Source: Longimicrobiales bacterium (lineage in GTDB: Bacteria > Gemmatimonadota > Gemmatimonadetes > Longimicrobiales > Gaopeijiaceae). Taken from it: a DNA stretch of 64,000 bases. The stretch is taken from the NCBI GenBank assembly GCA_958295645.1, contig OY282361.1, positions 1,516,501 through 1,580,500 on the forward strand. Reading direction: 5' to 3'. This document shows positions 9,152-18,281 of the stretch, piece by piece. The notes beneath the pieces are model-generated. The model was given only the letters and a program-made list of their open reading frames with translations. It was not told where the DNA came from and made no database searches. Both the position numbers and the translations under genes were made by a program. Position 1 is the stretch's first letter. Each line of letters begins with the position of its first letter.

Positions 9152-10570
9152 ATGGCCCATCGCACGCTGATCCGCAACGCGACCGTGGTCTTGCCCGGCG
9201 AGACGGCGCGGACGAGCGTGCTCTTGGAGGACGAACGCATCGCCGCCGTCGACGCCCCCGCGACGGTTCGGGCGGACGAGACGGTGGACGCCGCCGGACT
9301 TCACCTGCTGCCCGGCGTGATCGACGCCCACGTGCACTTCCGCGACCCCGGCCTCACCCACAAGGAAGACTTGGCCAGCGGCAGCCGGGCCTGCGCCGCG
9401 GGCGGGGTCACGTCCTTTCTGGACATGCCCAACACCGTGCCCCAGACCGCGACCGTGGACGCCTGGGCGGCCAAGCGGGCGATTGCGGCGCGCAAGTGCG
9501 TGGTCGACTACGGGTTCTACATCGGCGCCACGCGAGACAACTTGGCGGAGTTGCGCAAGGCCTGCCGCAGACCGGACATCGCCTCCCGCACGCCGGGAAT
9601 CAAGGTCTTTCTGGGCTCCAGCACGGGCAACATGCTACTGGACGATCCGGAGCGGTTGGAGGCGGTCTTCGCCGAGGCGACCCTGCCCATCGCCGTGCAC
9701 TGCGAGGACGAAGCCACCGTGCGGGCCAACCGGGCGCGCTTGGAAGGGCGAACCGAGACGCTGGCGCGCCCACAGGGGACGGGGGCGGCTCCCCAGGCAC
9801 GCCGTGGGCTCTCCGTCAGCGACCACTCGCGGATCCGGGACCGAACGGCGGCCGTGCGCGCGACCGAACACGCCATGGACTTGGCCAGGCGGCACGGACG
9901 CCGCCTCCACGTCCTCCACCTCTCGACGGAGGAGGAGGCCGCGCTCATGGCGGAGGAGGCCGCGCCCCCGGAAGACGCCTGTCCCCTGATCACGTCGGAA
10001 GCCTGTCCCCATCACCTCTTCTTGGACACGTCGGACTACGACCGCCTGGGCACGCTCGCCCAGATGAACCCGTCGCTGAAGACGGCCGAGGACCGGGCAG
10101 CCCTCTGGCAGGCGCTGAAGGACGGGACGATCCCGATGGTGGCCACCGACCACGCCCCACACACGCTGAACGAGAAGCGGGTCCCCTACCCCGAGTCGCC
10201 CTCCGGCGTGCCGGCGGTCGAAGTCGCTCTGCCGCTGATGCTGAACCAGGTCGACCGGGGGCGCTGCACGCTGCAGGAGGTGGTCCGCTGGATGTGCGAC
10301 GGCCCGGCCCGGGTCTGGGGAATGGCCGGCAAGGGCCGCATCGCGGAAGGCCACAACGCCGACCTGGCGCTCGTGGACATGTCGCTGGAGCGCGAAGTGC
10401 GAAACGAGAATCAGTTCGCGAAATGCGGCTGGAGTCCGTGGCACGGGGAGCGTCTGACCGGCTGGCCCGTGCGAACCTGGGTGGGGGGACGCACCGTGTT
10501 CGCCGAGGGCAAGGTGGACCCGGAGCCGCGCGCCCGGGAGATCGCGTTCAACCGCGCGGAAGCGATGTGA
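9152..10570 (+). CDS. pyrC: Dihydroorotase, class I type
   Basis: A 472-residue amidohydrolase that cyclises carbamoyl-aspartate to dihydroorotate in pyrimidine synthesis. The metal ligands are visible: DAHVHFRDPG (His60, His62), the lysine region GIKVFLGSS that is carboxylated in this family, HVLHLST, SEACPHHLF and VATDHAPHT. The N-terminal beta sandwich (IRNATVVLP, LLPGVIDAHVH) is complete. Length and the HFRDPG motif fit class I dihydroorotases; the related allantoinase and hydantoinase families are less likely but cannot be fully excluded by eye. Confidence 0.88.
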   Translation: MAHRTLIRNATVVLPGETARTSVLLEDERIAAVDAPATVRADETVDAAGLHLLPGVIDAHVHFRDPGLTHKEDLASGSRACAAGGVTSFLDMPNTVPQTATVDAWAAKRAIAARKCVVDYGFYIGATRDNLAELRKACRRPDIASRTPGIKVFLGSSTGNMLLDDPERLEAVFAEATLPIAVHCEDEATVRANRARLEGRTETLARPQGTGAAPQARRGLSVSDHSRIRDRTAAVRATEHAMDLARRHGRRLHVLHLSTEEEAALMAEEAAPPEDACPLITSEACPHHLFLDTSDYDRLGTLAQMNPSLKTAEDRAALWQALKDGTIPMVATDHAPHTLNEKRVPYPESPSGVPAVEVALPLMLNQVDRGRCTLQEVVRWMCDGPARVWGMAGKGRIAEGHNADLALVDMSLEREVRNENQFAKCGWSPWHGERLTGWPVRTWVGGRTVFAEGKVDPEPRAREIAFNRAEAM

Positions 10571-10645
10571 GTTCAGTCCGTCTCGGCCAAGGCGCCCGGA
10601 GGGGGACCGGCGGCGGCGGCTGGCGGCCCGGGCAAGAGACGGCGG

Positions 10646-11728
10646 TCATCCAGGTGCCAGCTTCGCCACCAGCGGGTAGTGATCCGAACCGAAGGCGTCG
10701 TCCAGGCGGCGGCAGCCGGCTTGCCAGCCGGGGAGCGTCGCGCAGAGCAAGTGGTCCGAATGGCGGAGCAGGCCGCCGACTTCGAAGTGGTGTGTGGGAC
10801 GAGCGTCCGGCGCGGAAGGCAGGGGGAAGCGCTGCCGGGCCAGCTTGTAGGCGGGCTCGCGACAGCCGCGAACCCAAGTGTTGAAGTCGCCGGCCAAGAC
10901 CAGGGCGTCGGCGAGGGCGGCTTCGGGCGAGCCGGCGATCCTGAACGGATGGAAAGAGGAAAGCGTCTGGAGAAGCGCCGCCATCTGCCTGGCGCGCGCG
11001 CGGCCCAGGCTCCGCCACGCTCGGCGCCATGGCGCCCGGTTGTCCAAGTGGACCGAGCATAGCCCGACGACCACTGGCCCCAGCGTCGCTCGAGCCGCCA
11101 CTGCGACCCGGCGCTGGCGCTCGAAGGGCAGCTCCATGGCCGTGGGGGACGACAGCGGCACGTTGGCCACGATGGCGTTCCCTCGATCTTCGGAGACGGC
11201 AACGGCCGGGCCTGCGTCCACTCGGCCTCCCAAATCGCCCCGACCGTTCCGCATGGAGGGCACGTACACCAGCGACAGTCCTTCTTCTCTCGCGAAGGAC
11301 ACGATGTCGGTTCGAGGCTCGACGGCCGGACGGTCGGCGATGCGTTCCGCCCAGGCCCAGCGTTGCGCCTCCTGTTCGGCAACGGCCCCGGCGGGCACGT
11401 GAAGACCCGCGGAGAACACTTCTTGGAGCAGCGCCGCCACTGGCCGGCCGGGTCCGCCCGCCTCGTCCTCCAGACGTCGCCAGAACGCCCGGAGCGCGCC
11501 TCCTCCCGTTCGGGCGTTCCATGCGGCCACGGTAAGCGGCAGCCGCACTCCGAGGTTGCGCGCGGAGATGGCCTCGCCCCCCGCTCCCGCCCACGCCGGC
11601 CCCACGGCTCGGCGCCACGGACGAAGCCGGGGAAGGTCGGCATCGGGAGCAGCCGAGGCCCACGCGACCGCCGGGCTCTCGCGCGGAAGGCCGTCGAGGT
11701 CGAGCGTGCGGGTCCAAGGCTCGCTCAT
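10646..11728 (-). CDS. Endonuclease/exonuclease/phosphatase family protein
   Basis: A 360-residue protein; the ATG at 11728 was chosen because similarity and composition break down upstream. The EEP-fold landmarks are TVAAWNARTG (strand with catalytic Asn), ALLQEVF (metal-binding Glu), VVGLCSVHLDN, LVLAGDFNTW (Asp and Asn of the active site) and FGSDHYPLVAKL (catalytic Asp-His). Members cleave phosphodiester or phosphate-ester bonds in nucleic acids, lipids or inositides; the substrate cannot be told here. An N-terminal extension of about 80 residues precedes the fold, with no obvious signal peptide. It is divergent from gpmI across a 145-bp gap. Confidence 0.8.
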   Translation of the reverse strand: MSEPWTRTLDLDGLPRESPAVAWASAAPDADLPRLRPWRRAVGPAWAGAGGEAISARNLGVRLPLTVAAWNARTGGGALRAFWRRLEDEAGGPGRPVAALLQEVFSAGLHVPAGAVAEQEAQRWAWAERIADRPAVEPRTDIVSFAREEGLSLVYVPSMRNGRGDLGGRVDAGPAVAVSEDRGNAIVANVPLSSPTAMELPFERQRRVAVAARATLGPVVVGLCSVHLDNRAPWRRAWRSLGRARARQMAALLQTLSSFHPFRIAGSPEAALADALVLAGDFNTWVRGCREPAYKLARQRFPLPSAPDARPTHHFEVGGLLRHSDHLLCATLPGWQAGCRRLDDAFGSDHYPLVAKLAPG

Positions 11729-11873
11729 GGGGTGCGGCTCCAGCCGGTGCGGATAGATTGACTGCGGTCGGCCGCCGCCGCCGGACGCCGGAACGATCCC
11801 GGCCGGCAACGCGAGGCCCCGCCTCACGGAAAGGAAAGATGCCCATCGAAGTCGCCGGCGCCAGCGGCAGGTC

Positions 11874-13526
11874 ATGAGCGCCCGCCTCTCGGCAAGGACC
11901 AGCGGCCCCGCGCCGGCCCGCAGGAGCAAGACCCCCATGGCGCTGATCGTCTGCGACGGCTGGGGCGTGGGCGCGACGGAACCCGCCGAAGCGCAGCGGC
12001 AGGGCAACGCCGTCGCAGTGGCCCGCACGCCCGTGCGCGACCGAATGCTGGCGCAATGCCCCTGGAGCCTTCTACGGACTTCGGGCGAGGCCGTGGGGCT
12101 TCCCGCCGGCCAGATGGGAAACTCGGAAGTGGGCCACCTCAACCTGGGCGCCGGGCGCATCGTCCCGCAGGACGTCGCGCGCATCGACGCGGCCGTCGCG
12201 GACGGAAGCTTCCAGAAGCTCCCCGCGTTGCAGGCGCTGGCGGCGACCTTGCGGCGCACGGGGGGGCATGTGCATTTGGTCGGTCTGTGTTCGGAGGGCG
12301 GAGTCCATGGCCGGTTGGGCCACTTGGCGGCGTTGCTGGAGTGGGCGGAGGGCTCAGGGCTGGCGGCGCGCGTCCACTGCATCACCGACGGGCGCGACAC
12401 GTCTCCCCGTTCGGCGCTCGATTCCATCCGCCGAGTGTTGCGCTGGACCGAGGACATGCGGGACGCCCGCATCGCCAGCCTGTCCGGTCGCTACTACGCC
12501 ATGGACCGCGACCGGCGGTGGCCCCGAACCAAGCAGGCGTACCAGGCCTTCCACGCCGGCCGCGCCCCCCGGGTCGAATCGGCTTCGTCCTTCGTCCGCA
12601 GCTCCTACGACCTCGGCAGGACGGACGAGTTCCTTCCGCCGGTCGTCGTCGCCGGGTCCGGAGGAGACCCCGGGGGCGTCCGGCCCGAGGACGGGATCGT
12701 CTTCTTCAATTTTCGGGCGGATCGCATGCGACAGATCGCGGCCGCCCTCGCCGACCCAGCCTTCGAGGGGTTCCGCCGCGCGCGCCGGCCCTGCCCGAAC
12801 GTGGTCGCCATGACGCGCTACGAAGACGACTTCCCCCACCCCGTGCTCTTTCCGCCGCACAAGCTGGAGAACGTGCTGGGCGCTACGCTGTCGCAGGCGG
12901 GGCGAACCCAGCTCCGAATGGCCGAGACGGAGAAGTACGCCCACGTGACCTACTTCTTCAACGGTGGCGAAGAGGTGCCCTTCCCCGGCGAGGATCGCGC
13001 GATGACGCCGTCTCCCAAGGTCGAGACGTACGACTTGCAACCCGAGATGAGCGCGCCCGAACTCACGGAGGCCCTGCTGGAGCGCTTGGACGAGCGAAGC
13101 CACGACTTCGTGCTGGTCAACTACGCGAACGCCGACATGGTCGGCCACACCGGCGACATCGGGGCCGCCGCCAAGGCCGTGGAGGCCGTGGACGGTTGCG
13201 TGGGCAGGGTCCTGGAGCGCGTCGCCCGCCTTGGGGGCACGGCCCTCGTCACGGCCGACCACGGCAACGCGGAGCGGATGCTGGACGAGCAAGGCGCGCC
13301 CTTCACGGCTCACACGACCGGCCCCGTTCGCATCTTCCTGGCGGTGCGCGACGGCCGGACGCCGGACGTCCGGCGCCAGCAGGACCCCGGGGGCAAGCCG
13401 GGCGGCGCAATGGGGCTTCGGGACGGCATCCTTGCCGACGTGGCGCCCACGGCGCTGGATCTCATGGGCATCCCCCCGCCGCCGGAGATGACCGGCAGAA
13501 CCTTGCTGGTTCGGGGCCAAGCGTGA
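11874..13526 (+). CDS. gpmI: 2,3-bisphosphoglycerate-independent phosphoglycerate mutase
   Basis: A 550-residue manganese enzyme interconverting 3- and 2-phosphoglycerate in glycolysis and gluconeogenesis. It has the alkaline-phosphatase-type metal motif ALIVCDGWG, the phosphoserine site MGNSEVGHLNLGAGR (Ser84), ITDGRDTSP, FFNFRADRMRQ, NYANADMVGHTGD and TADHGNAE near the C-terminus. The family is usually 510-550 residues, so it is complete, with an Arg-rich N-terminal extension of about 20 residues before the core. That could mean a slightly downstream start, for example the ATG giving MALIVCDGWG. Confidence 0.94.
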   Translation: MSARLSARTSGPAPARRSKTPMALIVCDGWGVGATEPAEAQRQGNAVAVARTPVRDRMLAQCPWSLLRTSGEAVGLPAGQMGNSEVGHLNLGAGRIVPQDVARIDAAVADGSFQKLPALQALAATLRRTGGHVHLVGLCSEGGVHGRLGHLAALLEWAEGSGLAARVHCITDGRDTSPRSALDSIRRVLRWTEDMRDARIASLSGRYYAMDRDRRWPRTKQAYQAFHAGRAPRVESASSFVRSSYDLGRTDEFLPPVVVAGSGGDPGGVRPEDGIVFFNFRADRMRQIAAALADPAFEGFRRARRPCPNVVAMTRYEDDFPHPVLFPPHKLENVLGATLSQAGRTQLRMAETEKYAHVTYFFNGGEEVPFPGEDRAMTPSPKVETYDLQPEMSAPELTEALLERLDERSHDFVLVNYANADMVGHTGDIGAAAKAVEAVDGCVGRVLERVARLGGTALVTADHGNAERMLDEQGAPFTAHTTGPVRIFLAVRDGRTPDVRRQQDPGGKPGGAMGLRDGILADVAPTALDLMGIPPPPEMTGRTLLVRGQA

Positions 13527-13584
13527 TAATCTGGAGCCTTCCGCAGGCCAAGAAGACGAGGACACGCAACCTAGGACGCGCCGC

Positions 13585-14286
13585 TTGAGAGAGTCTCGCC
13601 GCCGGCAGGCGCGCGCCCTCGGCGACGCATTCGTCCGCGCAACCGATCGCTTGGCCACGGCTCTGGGGCGGATCGTCTCGTCATTCGTTCGCGCAACCGA
13701 TCGCCTGACCGCGACCCTGGGCCGCATCGTCTCGTGGCTCGTTCTGGCGATGGTGCTCATCGGGGCCTACAACGCCCTGGTTCGCTACCTAGGGCGGTTC
13801 ACGGGCGTCGGCCTGAGCTCCAACCTGTACTTGGAGCTTCAGTGGTATCTCTTCTCGCTGATCTTCCTGCTGGGGGCCGGGTACGCGCTCAAGGAGGACG
13901 CCCACGTGCGCGTGGACGTGCTCTACGGCCGACTCGGGAAGAGGGGGCGGGCTTGGATCGACGCCGCGGGCGCCTCGCTCATGCTGCTGCCGTTTTGCCT
14001 CTTCGTGCTCTGGGTCTCCTGGCCGTCGGTGAAGAACTCCTGGGGGATCCGGGAGGGATCGCCCGACCCCAGCGGACTGCCCCGCTATCCTCTGAAGACG
14101 GTCATCCTCGCCTGCTTCGTCTTGTTGGCGGTCCAGGGGTTGGCGCAGCTGGCCAAGGACGTCCGAACGTTGCGGGCCGAGCCTGCGGACGGCGGGAACG
14201 GCAACGGCGCTGACGGCAGCGACGAACCGGACGAAGCCGCTCCGCACGGGCGCGCGTCCGCCACCGGCGACGGAACGGTCCCCTGA
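13585..14286 (+). CDS. dctQ: TRAP transporter small permease (DctQ family)
   Basis: A 233-residue membrane protein with four hydrophobic segments, the typical DctQ topology (LVLAMVLIGAYNALVRY; YLFSLIFLLGAGYALKEDAHVRVDV; a third around LMLLPFCLFVLWVSW; a fourth around TVILACFVLLAVQG). The KEDAHVRVDVLYG loop is a family hallmark. It forms the small half of the secondary, ion-driven carboxylate importer with the next gene, with which it overlaps by TGATGG. The start is uncertain: TTG 13585 is the furthest upstream option. A perfect-length 54-bp tandem duplication (13630-13737) adds a repeated 18-residue segment just before the first membrane span. Confidence 0.88.
   Translation: MRESRRRQARALGDAFVRATDRLATALGRIVSSFVRATDRLTATLGRIVSWLVLAMVLIGAYNALVRYLGRFTGVGLSSNLYLELQWYLFSLIFLLGAGYALKEDAHVRVDVLYGRLGKRGRAWIDAAGASLMLLPFCLFVLWVSWPSVKNSWGIREGSPDPSGLPRYPLKTVILACFVLLAVQGLAQLAKDVRTLRAEPADGGNGNGADGSDEPDEAAPHGRASATGDGTVP
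13630..13737 (+). repeat. 54-bp tandem duplication inside dctQ
   Basis: Two adjacent 54-bp units encode FVRATDRLATALGRIVSS and FVRATDRLTATLGRIVSW. They are in frame and differ mainly at third positions and three residues. The duplication lengthens the cytoplasmic amphipathic N-terminus of the small TRAP permease. Confidence 0.85.
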
Positions 14287-15611
14287 TGGACGGCAACTTC
14301 TTGGCGCCGCTCATGTTCGTAGCGGTGTTCCTGATCATCTTCAGCGGATACCCGGTGGCGTTCGCGCTGGGCGGCGCGTCGTTGATCTTCGCGTTCATAG
14401 GCGTCGAGCTGGGCTACTTCGACTGGCAGCTGCTCTACGCCATGCCGGAGCGAATCTTCGGCGTCATGTCGAACTCCGTTCTGCTCGCGGTCCCGTTCTT
14501 CATCTTCATGGGACTGGTGCTGGAGAAGGCGAAGCTGGCCGAGGACCTGCTGACCACGATCGGCACGCTCTTCGGGCGCCATGCCGGCGGCTTGGCCCTG
14601 GCCGTGGTGATGGTGGGCGCCATGCTGGCCGCGGCCACGGGCGTGGTGGGTGCCTCGGTGGTGGCCATGGGAAGCATCTCGCTGCCGGTGATGCTGCGCT
14701 ACAACTATTCCAAGCAGCTGTCGTCGGGGGTGATCCTGGCATCGGGAACGCTGGGGCAGATCATTCCGCCGAGCATCGTGCTGGTGGTGCTGGCGGACCA
14801 GATGGGCATATCGGTGGGCGACCTCTTCGTCGGCGGATTGGTCCCGGGCCTGATGCTGGCCGGCATGTACGCGCTCTACGTGGTGGGCGTGGCCACCGTG
14901 AAGCCCTCCGCCGCGCCCGCCCTGCCGCCCGAAATGACCGACGTGGCCCTCCGCGTGCTGCTGCGGCGCGTCGCCGTGGTGCTCATGCCGCCCTTGCTGC
15001 TGATCCTCATCGTGCTGGGTTCGATCTTCGCCGGCGTCGCCACTCCGACGGAAGCCGGGGCCATCGGCTCCGTGGGCGCGATCCTGCTGGCCGCCGCACG
15101 AGGCCGCGTGAACTGGGGCGTGTTGCGCGACGCCTGCCGCGACACGACCAAGCTCACCACCATGGTGATGTTCCTGCTCATCGGCTCGACGGCCTTCGCG
15201 CTGGTCTTTCGGGGCCTCTACGGCGACGTCTGGATCGAGAACCTGCTCACCAACCTTCCGGGCGGGACGGTCGGCCTGCTGGTGGTGGCCAACTTGACCA
15301 TCTTCGTCCTGGGCTTCTTTCTGGACTTCTTCGAGATCGCCTTCATCATCATCCCGCTCCTGGCGCCGGCGGCTTCCCTTCTGGGCATAGACCTCGTATG
15401 GTTCGGCGTCATGATCGGCATGAACTTGCAGACGTCGTTCCTCACGCCGCCCTTCGGGTTCGCCTTGTTCTACCTGCGCGGCGTCGCCCCCGCGTCGGTC
15501 AAGACCACCGATCTGTACCGGGCCGTCGTCCCCTTCATCGCGATCCAGGCACTGGGCCTGCTGGCCATCATCCTGTGGCCGCAGCTGGTGACGGGACTGC
15601 TGGGACGGTAG
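14286..15611 (+). CDS. dctM: TRAP transporter large permease (DctM family)
   Basis: A 441-residue protein with about a dozen hydrophobic spans. Family features include the N-terminal PLMFVAVFLIIFSGYPVAFALGG, the duplicated GQIIPPSIVLVVLAD loop that gates the substrate, PTEAGAIG in the middle and a C-terminal TPPFGFALFYLRG. It is the ion-coupled transport channel of the TRAP system. Its ATG overlaps the dctQ stop by one base. The binding protein is encoded convergently 3 bp after its stop. Confidence 0.92.
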   Translation: MDGNFLAPLMFVAVFLIIFSGYPVAFALGGASLIFAFIGVELGYFDWQLLYAMPERIFGVMSNSVLLAVPFFIFMGLVLEKAKLAEDLLTTIGTLFGRHAGGLALAVVMVGAMLAAATGVVGASVVAMGSISLPVMLRYNYSKQLSSGVILASGTLGQIIPPSIVLVVLADQMGISVGDLFVGGLVPGLMLAGMYALYVVGVATVKPSAAPALPPEMTDVALRVLLRRVAVVLMPPLLLILIVLGSIFAGVATPTEAGAIGSVGAILLAAARGRVNWGVLRDACRDTTKLTTMVMFLLIGSTAFALVFRGLYGDVWIENLLTNLPGGTVGLLVVANLTIFVLGFFLDFFEIAFIIIPLLAPAASLLGIDLVWFGVMIGMNLQTSFLTPPFGFALFYLRGVAPASVKTTDLYRAVVPFIAIQALGLLAIILWPQLVTGLLGR

Positions 15612-15614
15612 GGA

Positions 15615-16856
15615 TCAGGCGGCGCCCTCTCCGAAGGCGAAGCTGGCGTAGCGAAGCTCGGCGGTGCCGAACCAGCGGTAGGAGGCGTCCCGGAAGTTTC
15701 GCCAGTGGTCGTAGACCGACCGGTACTGAGGATCGGCGCCGGCGTACTCTTCCAGTATCTCTTCGGTCGTGGTGCGGGCCAGAGCCATGATGTCGTCGGA
15801 GAAGGGGCGAAGCTGGACGCCCGCGTCCAGAAGACGGCGAAGAGCCGGCGGGTTCTTGGCGTCGTACGTGCAGAGCATTCGCCGGGCCGACGCCTGGGCC
15901 GCGACCTCGAAGACGGCCTGATACTCCGACGGCAGCGCCTCCCATGCCGCTCGGTTGACTTGGTAGGACATGGAGGCGCAGGGCTCCCACCAGCCGGGGT
16001 AGTAGTAGTAGTTGGCCGCCTGGTGGAGACCCAGCTTCTCGTCGTCGTAGGGCCCCACCCACTCGGTGGCGTCGATGGCGCCGCGCTCGAGAGCCGGGTA
16101 GATGTCGCCTCCGGCCAGGACTTGGACGGTGACCCCCATCCGGTTCATCACGTCGCCGCCCAAGCCGGGAATGCGCATCTTGAGCCCGCGCAGATCCTCG
16201 GCCGAATTCACTTCGCGCCGGAACCACCCGCCCATCTGGCCGCCCGTGTTCCCCGCCGGGAACGTGATGATGCCGAAGTCCGCGAAGACGCCGCGAATCA
16301 CCTCGCCGCCGCCCCCTTCGTAGAGCCAGGCGTCCTGCTGGCGCGCCGTCATGCCGAAGGGCACGCCGGCGTCGAAGGCCAGCGCTTGGTTCTTGCCGGT
16401 GAAGTAGTAGCTGGTGCTCTGTCCGACTTGGGCAGAGCCCTGCTGGACCGCGTCCATCACCTGCAGGCCGCCGACCAGTTCGCCGGCGGGATACGGGCGG
16501 ATCTGGAAGCGGCCGCCGGTCAACTGAGAGGTCACATCGCCCAGCATCTCCGCCGAGCCGAAGATCGTGTCGAGCCCCCTCGGAAAGCTCGAGGCCAACC
16601 GCCACTGCACGCGGGGGCGGGTCTGGACGGCCGGGGCGTCGTCCGCACCGCCGGAACCCTGGTTCCCGCAAGCTCCGACCAAGCCCGCTCCGGCCAAGCC
16701 GGTGGCCGCCTTGCCGAGGAACCGGCGGCGTCCTACGGGGGCGGCGGCTCCGGCGACGGCCTGCGCCCGGGGAGTCTCTTCGTTCGGTCCAGGGGAACGA
16801 TCCGATCCGGCGGAGGGGCGTCCGCGGGCGGGTTTGCGAGCGTGCTGCTCGTCCAT
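15615..16856 (-). CDS. dctP: TRAP substrate-binding lipoprotein, TakP-like
   Basis: A 413-residue periplasmic binding protein. The N-terminus is a Tat signal (RRRFLGKAATGLAGAGL) ending in a lipobox LVGAC, so it is probably a Tat-exported, membrane-anchored lipoprotein. The segments EWVGPYDDEKLGLHQ and ANYYYYPGWWEP closely resemble TakP, the 2-oxo acid (pyruvate, oxobutyrate) receptor, and IPGLGGDVMNRMG carries the usual carboxylate-binding Arg region. It lies tail to tail with dctQM instead of in the same operon, with only 3 bp between stops, so the system must be driven by two promoters. Substrate assignment to 2-oxo acids is inference from these motifs. Confidence 0.88.
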   Translation of the reverse strand: MDEQHARKPARGRPSAGSDRSPGPNEETPRAQAVAGAAAPVGRRRFLGKAATGLAGAGLVGACGNQGSGGADDAPAVQTRPRVQWRLASSFPRGLDTIFGSAEMLGDVTSQLTGGRFQIRPYPAGELVGGLQVMDAVQQGSAQVGQSTSYYFTGKNQALAFDAGVPFGMTARQQDAWLYEGGGGEVIRGVFADFGIITFPAGNTGGQMGGWFRREVNSAEDLRGLKMRIPGLGGDVMNRMGVTVQVLAGGDIYPALERGAIDATEWVGPYDDEKLGLHQAANYYYYPGWWEPCASMSYQVNRAAWEALPSEYQAVFEVAAQASARRMLCTYDAKNPPALRRLLDAGVQLRPFSDDIMALARTTTEEILEEYAGADPQYRSVYDHWRNFRDASYRWFGTAELRYASFAFGEGAA

Positions 16857-16968
16857 TTCAGGGCTTCTTCCTTGCAGAATCGCGGCGCTGCCGGGCGGCG
16901 GCGCTTGGACTTCAAGACTAGCGCCGCGCAGGGAGTCCCGCGAGCCGAACGAGGCTGGGGGCGCGCCC

Positions 16969-17100
16969 CTTACCCGGCGGCAGTGCATCCCCAGCGGCAC
17001 GCCCCAACCCAGCGGCAACACCCCCCTTACCCGGCGGCAACGCATCCCCAGCGGCACGCCCCCAACCCAGCGGCAACCCGTCCCTAGCCCGGCGGCAACG
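16969..17100. repeat. 57-bp tandem repeat, about 2.3 units
   Basis: Units starting at about 16971, 17028 and 17085 share TTACCCGGCGGCAACGCATC and AGCGGCACGCCCCCAACCCA, with the third unit incomplete. The array fills the gap upstream of dctP and runs into the last codons of the MscS gene, whose stop lies in the third unit (its C-terminal LPPG is repeat-encoded). Confidence 0.75.
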
Positions 17101-18199
17101 CGGCGGTCTCTTCTCTCCGGATGTAGAGTTCCCGCTTGGGATAGGGGATTTCGAGCCCGGCGGCCGCGAAGGCCAAGAGCACGCGCTCGGTGATTTCGTC
17201 GGCCACCCGCCGTCGCGCCCGCGCGTCGTGAATCCACACGCGAAGTTGCAGGTTCACTTCGGAGGGACCGAAGCTCCGAAGGATGACGATGGGAGCGGGC
17301 TCGGGCTTCACGCCCTTCACCTCCAGCGCCGTTCGAATCAGCGCTTCCTTCGCGCGGTCGACGTCGCTCTCGTAGGCCACCGAGAACGGAATGCGAAGGC
17401 GGATGTGCTCGCCCGACATGGTGTAGTTCACGATGTCGCGCTGCATGATCTCGTTGTTGGGCACGACCACGACGAGGTTGTCCGGATTGCGGATCTTGGT
17501 GGCCCGCAGGCCGATGTCGGTCACGTCGCCCCAGGTGCCGGTCTCCGTGGGCGCGGTCCACAGCTCGATCCTGTCCCCCACCTGGAACGGTCGGTCGAGG
17601 ATCAGCAGCACGCCCGCGATCAGGTTCGACAACGTGTCCTTGGCCGCGAACGAAAGCGCCAGCCCGATGACGCCGGCGCCGGCCACGAAGGGCTGGATCT
17701 GCACGCCCAGCCGGTCCAGCGCCAGCACCACGCCGAGGATCATCACCACGATGCGGACGGCTCGGTTGATGAGCGGCAACGTCGTCTCGTCGAGGGTCGC
17801 GCCCGACGGCGCCATCAGCTGCGACTCGGCCGCGGCCAGCAAGTCGCCCACCAGCCGGCTCAGCGGGAAGAAGAGGAAGGCGATCCAGAAGGCCACGACC
17901 CAGGACGCCGGCGTCGGCAACGCCCAGATGATCAACAGCCTCCAGGCGGCCCAGACGAGGATCGACGGCGGAACCGCGGTCCGCAAGAAGCGCATGACGT
18001 GGTCGTCGACGACGGTGGCCGTGCGCTTTGCCACGCGCTTCTCGATTCGGGCGAGCGTTCGCGAGCCGATTCCGTGGCTGACGACGGCCAGCAGGACGAC
18101 GGCCGCGCTCGGCATCAGGCGCGGCCTCGCGGTCTCGACCGCCGCCAGCCACCATGTCCGCACGTCCAGGAAGTCCAGATCGAATCCGAGGAACTCCAT
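17084..18199 (-). CDS. MscS-family mechanosensitive channel
   Basis: A 371-residue small-conductance mechanosensitive channel that opens under membrane tension to release solutes in osmotic downshock. About four hydrophobic spans are followed by the pore-lining helix VAGAGVIGLALSFAAKDTLSNLIAG (around residues 177-200; quoted in two parts VAGAGVIGLALSF and AAKDTLSNLIAG), then the beta domain LDRPFQVGDRIEL and the conserved IRNPDNLVVVVPNNEIM. A soluble alpha/beta vestibule domain ends the protein. The C-terminus is slightly shaped by the tandem repeat downstream. It is divergent from the HTTM gene. Confidence 0.92.
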   Translation of the reverse strand: MEFLGFDLDFLDVRTWWLAAVETARPRLMPSAAVVLLAVVSHGIGSRTLARIEKRVAKRTATVVDDHVMRFLRTAVPPSILVWAAWRLLIIWALPTPASWVVAFWIAFLFFPLSRLVGDLLAAAESQLMAPSGATLDETTLPLINRAVRIVVMILGVVLALDRLGVQIQPFVAGAGVIGLALSFAAKDTLSNLIAGVLLILDRPFQVGDRIELWTAPTETGTWGDVTDIGLRATKIRNPDNLVVVVPNNEIMQRDIVNYTMSGEHIRLRIPFSVAYESDVDRAKEALIRTALEVKGVKPEPAPIVILRSFGPSEVNLQLRVWIHDARARRRVADEITERVLLAFAAAGLEIPYPKRELYIRREETAALPPG

Positions 18200-18281
18200 C
18201 GTGCTCGTCCGTGGCCAAGGGTGACGGGTTGCCCGAATATATGGCCTCCCGCCGATCGGCGCCGTACATCACAGGGTCACC

